Below are positions 19,304 to 21,553 of a stretch of 21,553 nt of DNA, piece after piece. Every line of letters begins with the position of its first letter. The stretch's first letter is position 1. Below the pieces are notes generated by a model that did not search any database, was not told the DNA's origin, and saw nothing but the letters and a program-made list of their open reading frames with translations. The stretch comes from Larix sibirica (lineage: Eukaryota > Streptophyta > Pinopsida > Pinales > Pinaceae). The translations under genes and the position numbers were made by a program. The stretch spans positions 1-21,553 of the forward strand of contig NWUY0300059821.1 of assembly GCA_004151065.3 (NCBI GenBank), given 5' to 3'.

Positions 19304-19679
19304 TGTTGGGTTTATAATTCAACAACAAATACACACAAACACATATGAAGCAAGGGACACCGGAAGATTTCAATCAAGAAATCCTAGAAGGGGCAATTCT
19401 ATTCAATCAAACCATTCTCGTGTGTGTTTGTATTGTAATCTTGGTTTCTTTATGGTCTCTTTCGATGACGGAAATATTTCATATTTAGTTCAACCATCTC
19501 CATAATTTTCTTCAACAGTGTCTCCATGAATCACTCAACTTGATCCCCTATGAGATCTTCGTTCTTAATTTCTCTCCTTGTCCTCATTTTTGAATCATAT
19601 GTGGACTTTTATGAATTGTTTACTTCATTCACATATTATAATGTATTCACAAATATCACTAGTAGGAGTTAATCTTTCA
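19304..19679 (-). repeat. 5' LTR of the copia-like element
   Basis: The plus strand runs from TGTTGGGTTTATAATTCAAC to AATCTTTCA. It aligns along its whole length with 15836-16195 and is longer because of an 18-bp insertion around 19632-19649 (CATATTATAATGTATTCA). The adjacent primer binding site on its left marks it as the 5' LTR. Confidence 0.9.
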
Positions 19680-21553
19680 TTTTAAAGTGTTAATAATTGT
19701 CTTGGTGTGATTAAGGGGTTTGCCATGGTTTCTTGGGATTAATTATGATAATGATTGAGCAACCTAGTGATTGATGTCCTTACTTGAAGATTCCCTTGTC
19801 GACTCTTCTTTTGCATGGTTCAAAGTGGATAATGTATGTATGATTGGGATTTGAAGTCTCCTAACCAAACTGCCCCTAGGAGAAATGGAGGTGATCTACA
19901 CATGTTCCACTTGCTCATGACACATCGATCACCCCTTGATGGAGTCCTACGCTTGTATACACATGTTGAAGATGATTTGGGGGATATTTGTCCTTGTTTT
20001 GACTCTATTTGACCACATGGGAGCTTACTTGTTAGAGTGCCCTAGTTCTTTGGAGTTGTTTCACACTTGGAAGATTGTAATTGCAAGATAAACAATGGTT
20101 TTCCTTGGAGTGCCCTCTCCTCTAGCACATATCTTGATGCATGCACACATTCTATTGCTTGAAGGGTTGACACGTATCTCTAGGGTGTGCCCTTCTTGTG
20201 CCCATTGCTTGAATGCCCTTGCTTTATGTAGACACTTGGCACATGGATGGTATCTTGGTATGGTTGGTTTTCATCTCTAGTAGAGTGCTCCCCTTGATTT
20301 TCTCTCATGGCACACATATGGAGGCATGTTCATAGATTTTATTGCTTGAAGAAGGGGTTGATCCCTTCCTCATCGAGTTAGTTGATTTTTATGATGACCT
20401 TGCACTTGGATTGATGTTACTATCTTCATTGGTTGGCTCCTGATTTCATGGATCTAGCATTTGCACATTCTTTGATGAGTTGGAACTTGGGATCTTGAGC
20501 CATTTGGAGGTAACATCCTAGCTTAAAGGACTATGGTACTTTGGGTGATGCGTGCTAGCTTATTAACAAATATCTTTTGACAGAGTGCTTCGATTGTTGC
20601 TAGATCAATGCCATTTTATGCAGAGTGGTCGTGGGATTTTTGAAAAGTAGTTATAATAGAAAGTTCGAAGTATTGATAGAGTTTGCAATTTCAAAATTTT
20701 TGTTTAAAAACCTGCGTCGTGTTTTGACCAAATGTCACTTGGAGGGTGTGCTTTTTCTAGATGAGCCATGCATCCCATTTTAAAGAGGTATCTCTTGTTT
20801 CATTCCTTTGAAGAAGAAGACGTCCACCTTGGAGAAGACACTTTGCATAACCATAACATATTTTATTCATTGTCGACTTTACAACATGAGTTGGTTATGA
20901 TCTAGCACCATTTTATCAATTTATTTGGAGAAAAAAGTGGATCTAAACCACTTTACGATATATTTGGAGAGTTTGTTGAGCAAATTGTAGATCTAGGAGA
21001 GTAAACTTCTATTTTATTGTAAAGTTGAGCTACACTATATACAGAGTGTGAATTTTACACCCTTAAAACAGATCTGGTTAACAACTTTTAATTATTCACT
21101 TTCAGATTAAACTTAGCAACACATTGCACATTTGAAAAATTAATTTCTGTTACACAATGTCTAAGCAAACCATAAGCAGGGAAAACCACAGCACAAGAGA
21201 TACCCTGGAAACCCCAATCCTTCAGGGAAAACCAACAAATGTTTGTCTTCTTATTGTAGAATTTGATTACAACAACATTACAATTGTCCTTTGGATAATC
21301 CCTTCGGATCTGGACCAAAACACATAGGAAGATGCCCCAAATCCTATCTGCAAACTGAATAGACAAACCCTAGATCCACCCTGGATCCAATAGACAACAT
21401 AGAAATGACTCTTCCCTGGAAAAAATGTGATCTCAACTTGAGATTTGGACTGTTCACTACAAGAGGAAACCTGTCTCTTGCGACTGTGTTTGAAATTGTA
21501 CCTAGGAAGTATTCTCCTAGTCATTTTATGCCTAAGTAATTAATGAGAGAAAA
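19680..21553. other. Unassigned intronic or intergenic DNA to the window end
   Basis: If the TCX gene is intact this is still its intron. I searched for the second CXC repeat and did not see it. Weak internal similarity exists (ATTGCTTGAAG followed by GGTTGA near 20154 and 20341), suggesting a diverged repeat. The minus-strand frames 21088-21366 and 21267-21524 show no family motif. Confidence 0.4.

Larger units (their letters stand above)
15836..19679 (-). mobile_element. Complete but coding-poor Ty1/copia-like LTR retrotransposon
   Basis: Two direct repeats of about 360 and 376 bp flank 3.1 kb. On the minus strand each starts TGAA and ends CCCAACA, the TG...CA ends of an LTR. Next to the 5' LTR (19304-19679) the minus strand reads TTTGGTATCAATATTGAG, whose TGGTATCA matches the 3' end of initiator tRNA-Met, the usual copia primer. 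Beside the 3' LTR (15836-16195) is the polypurine tract AAGGGGGAGTA. The interior is too short for a full copia gag-pol, and I recognise no integrase or reverse transcriptase. It is purine-rich on the coding strand. The LTRs differ at roughly 45 sites by hand count (about 12%), so the insertion is old. Flanking bases TTTTC and TTTTA may be an eroded 5-bp target duplication. The element lies inside the TCX intron in antisense orientation. Confidence 0.88.

Noticed and set aside
15836-19679. Segmental duplication rather than LTR pair for the two long direct repeats
   Set aside because: The repeats end in TG...CA on the element strand and are flanked internally by a primer binding site on one side and a polypurine tract on the other, which is specific to LTR elements.

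Overview
The window looks like nuclear DNA of a land plant, most likely a gymnosperm such as a conifer. It is AT-rich and holds two plant-type genes, each seen only as short exons with canonical GT/AG splice sites. Between and inside them lies long non-coding sequence full of decayed retroelements of several classes. The plant assignment rests on the protein families. The gymnosperm assignment is an inference from the long introns and worn repeat content. No bacterial genes, rRNA, CRISPR array or intact tRNA are visible.

Left part (1-3000): three minus-strand exons (918-968, 2181-2291, 2492-2560) join in frame to encode the last 76 residues of a cytosolic tryptophan--tRNA ligase. A candidate AATAAA signal lies downstream. 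Upstream of these exons the sequence becomes retroelement territory: a LINE C-terminal remnant on the plus strand (about 3050-3870), a tRNA-derived SINE-like promoter pair (4070-4140), and an unusual ACTCG/CGAGT-rich island (4330-5045).

Middle part (6138-8600): a decayed minus-strand Ty3/gypsy pol fragment with a protease-like stretch and reverse transcriptase, carrying a 99-bp in-frame tandem duplication. At about 7545 it is joined to an unrelated transcript-like block. That block has a 230-codon open frame, a coiled coil, a very acidic C-terminal tail and a short poly(A) end, and I read it as a processed pseudogene or unknown retroelement. From 8960 to 13097 I see no genes, only minor repeats.

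Right part (13098 onward): two plus-strand exons (13098-13208, 14888-15065) encode the first cysteine-rich CXC repeat and the RNPxAFxPK spacer of a TCX5/TCX6-type tesmin/TSO1-like DNA-binding protein. The next exon is not in the window, so the following intron exceeds about 6.4 kb. It contains a complete but coding-poor Ty1/copia-like LTR element on the minus strand (15836-19679), with two LTRs, a primer binding site matching initiator tRNA-Met, and a polypurine tract. Inside this element sits a small array of hairpin-forming repeats.

The two genes are arranged head to head (ligase 5' end to the right, TCX 5' end to the left). The missing 5' exons of both should lie in or across the 10.5 kb between 2561 and 13097, yet I recognise none of them there. 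One or both loci may therefore be gene fragments, or the two genes may be interleaved through giant introns. This is the most interesting structural question in the window.
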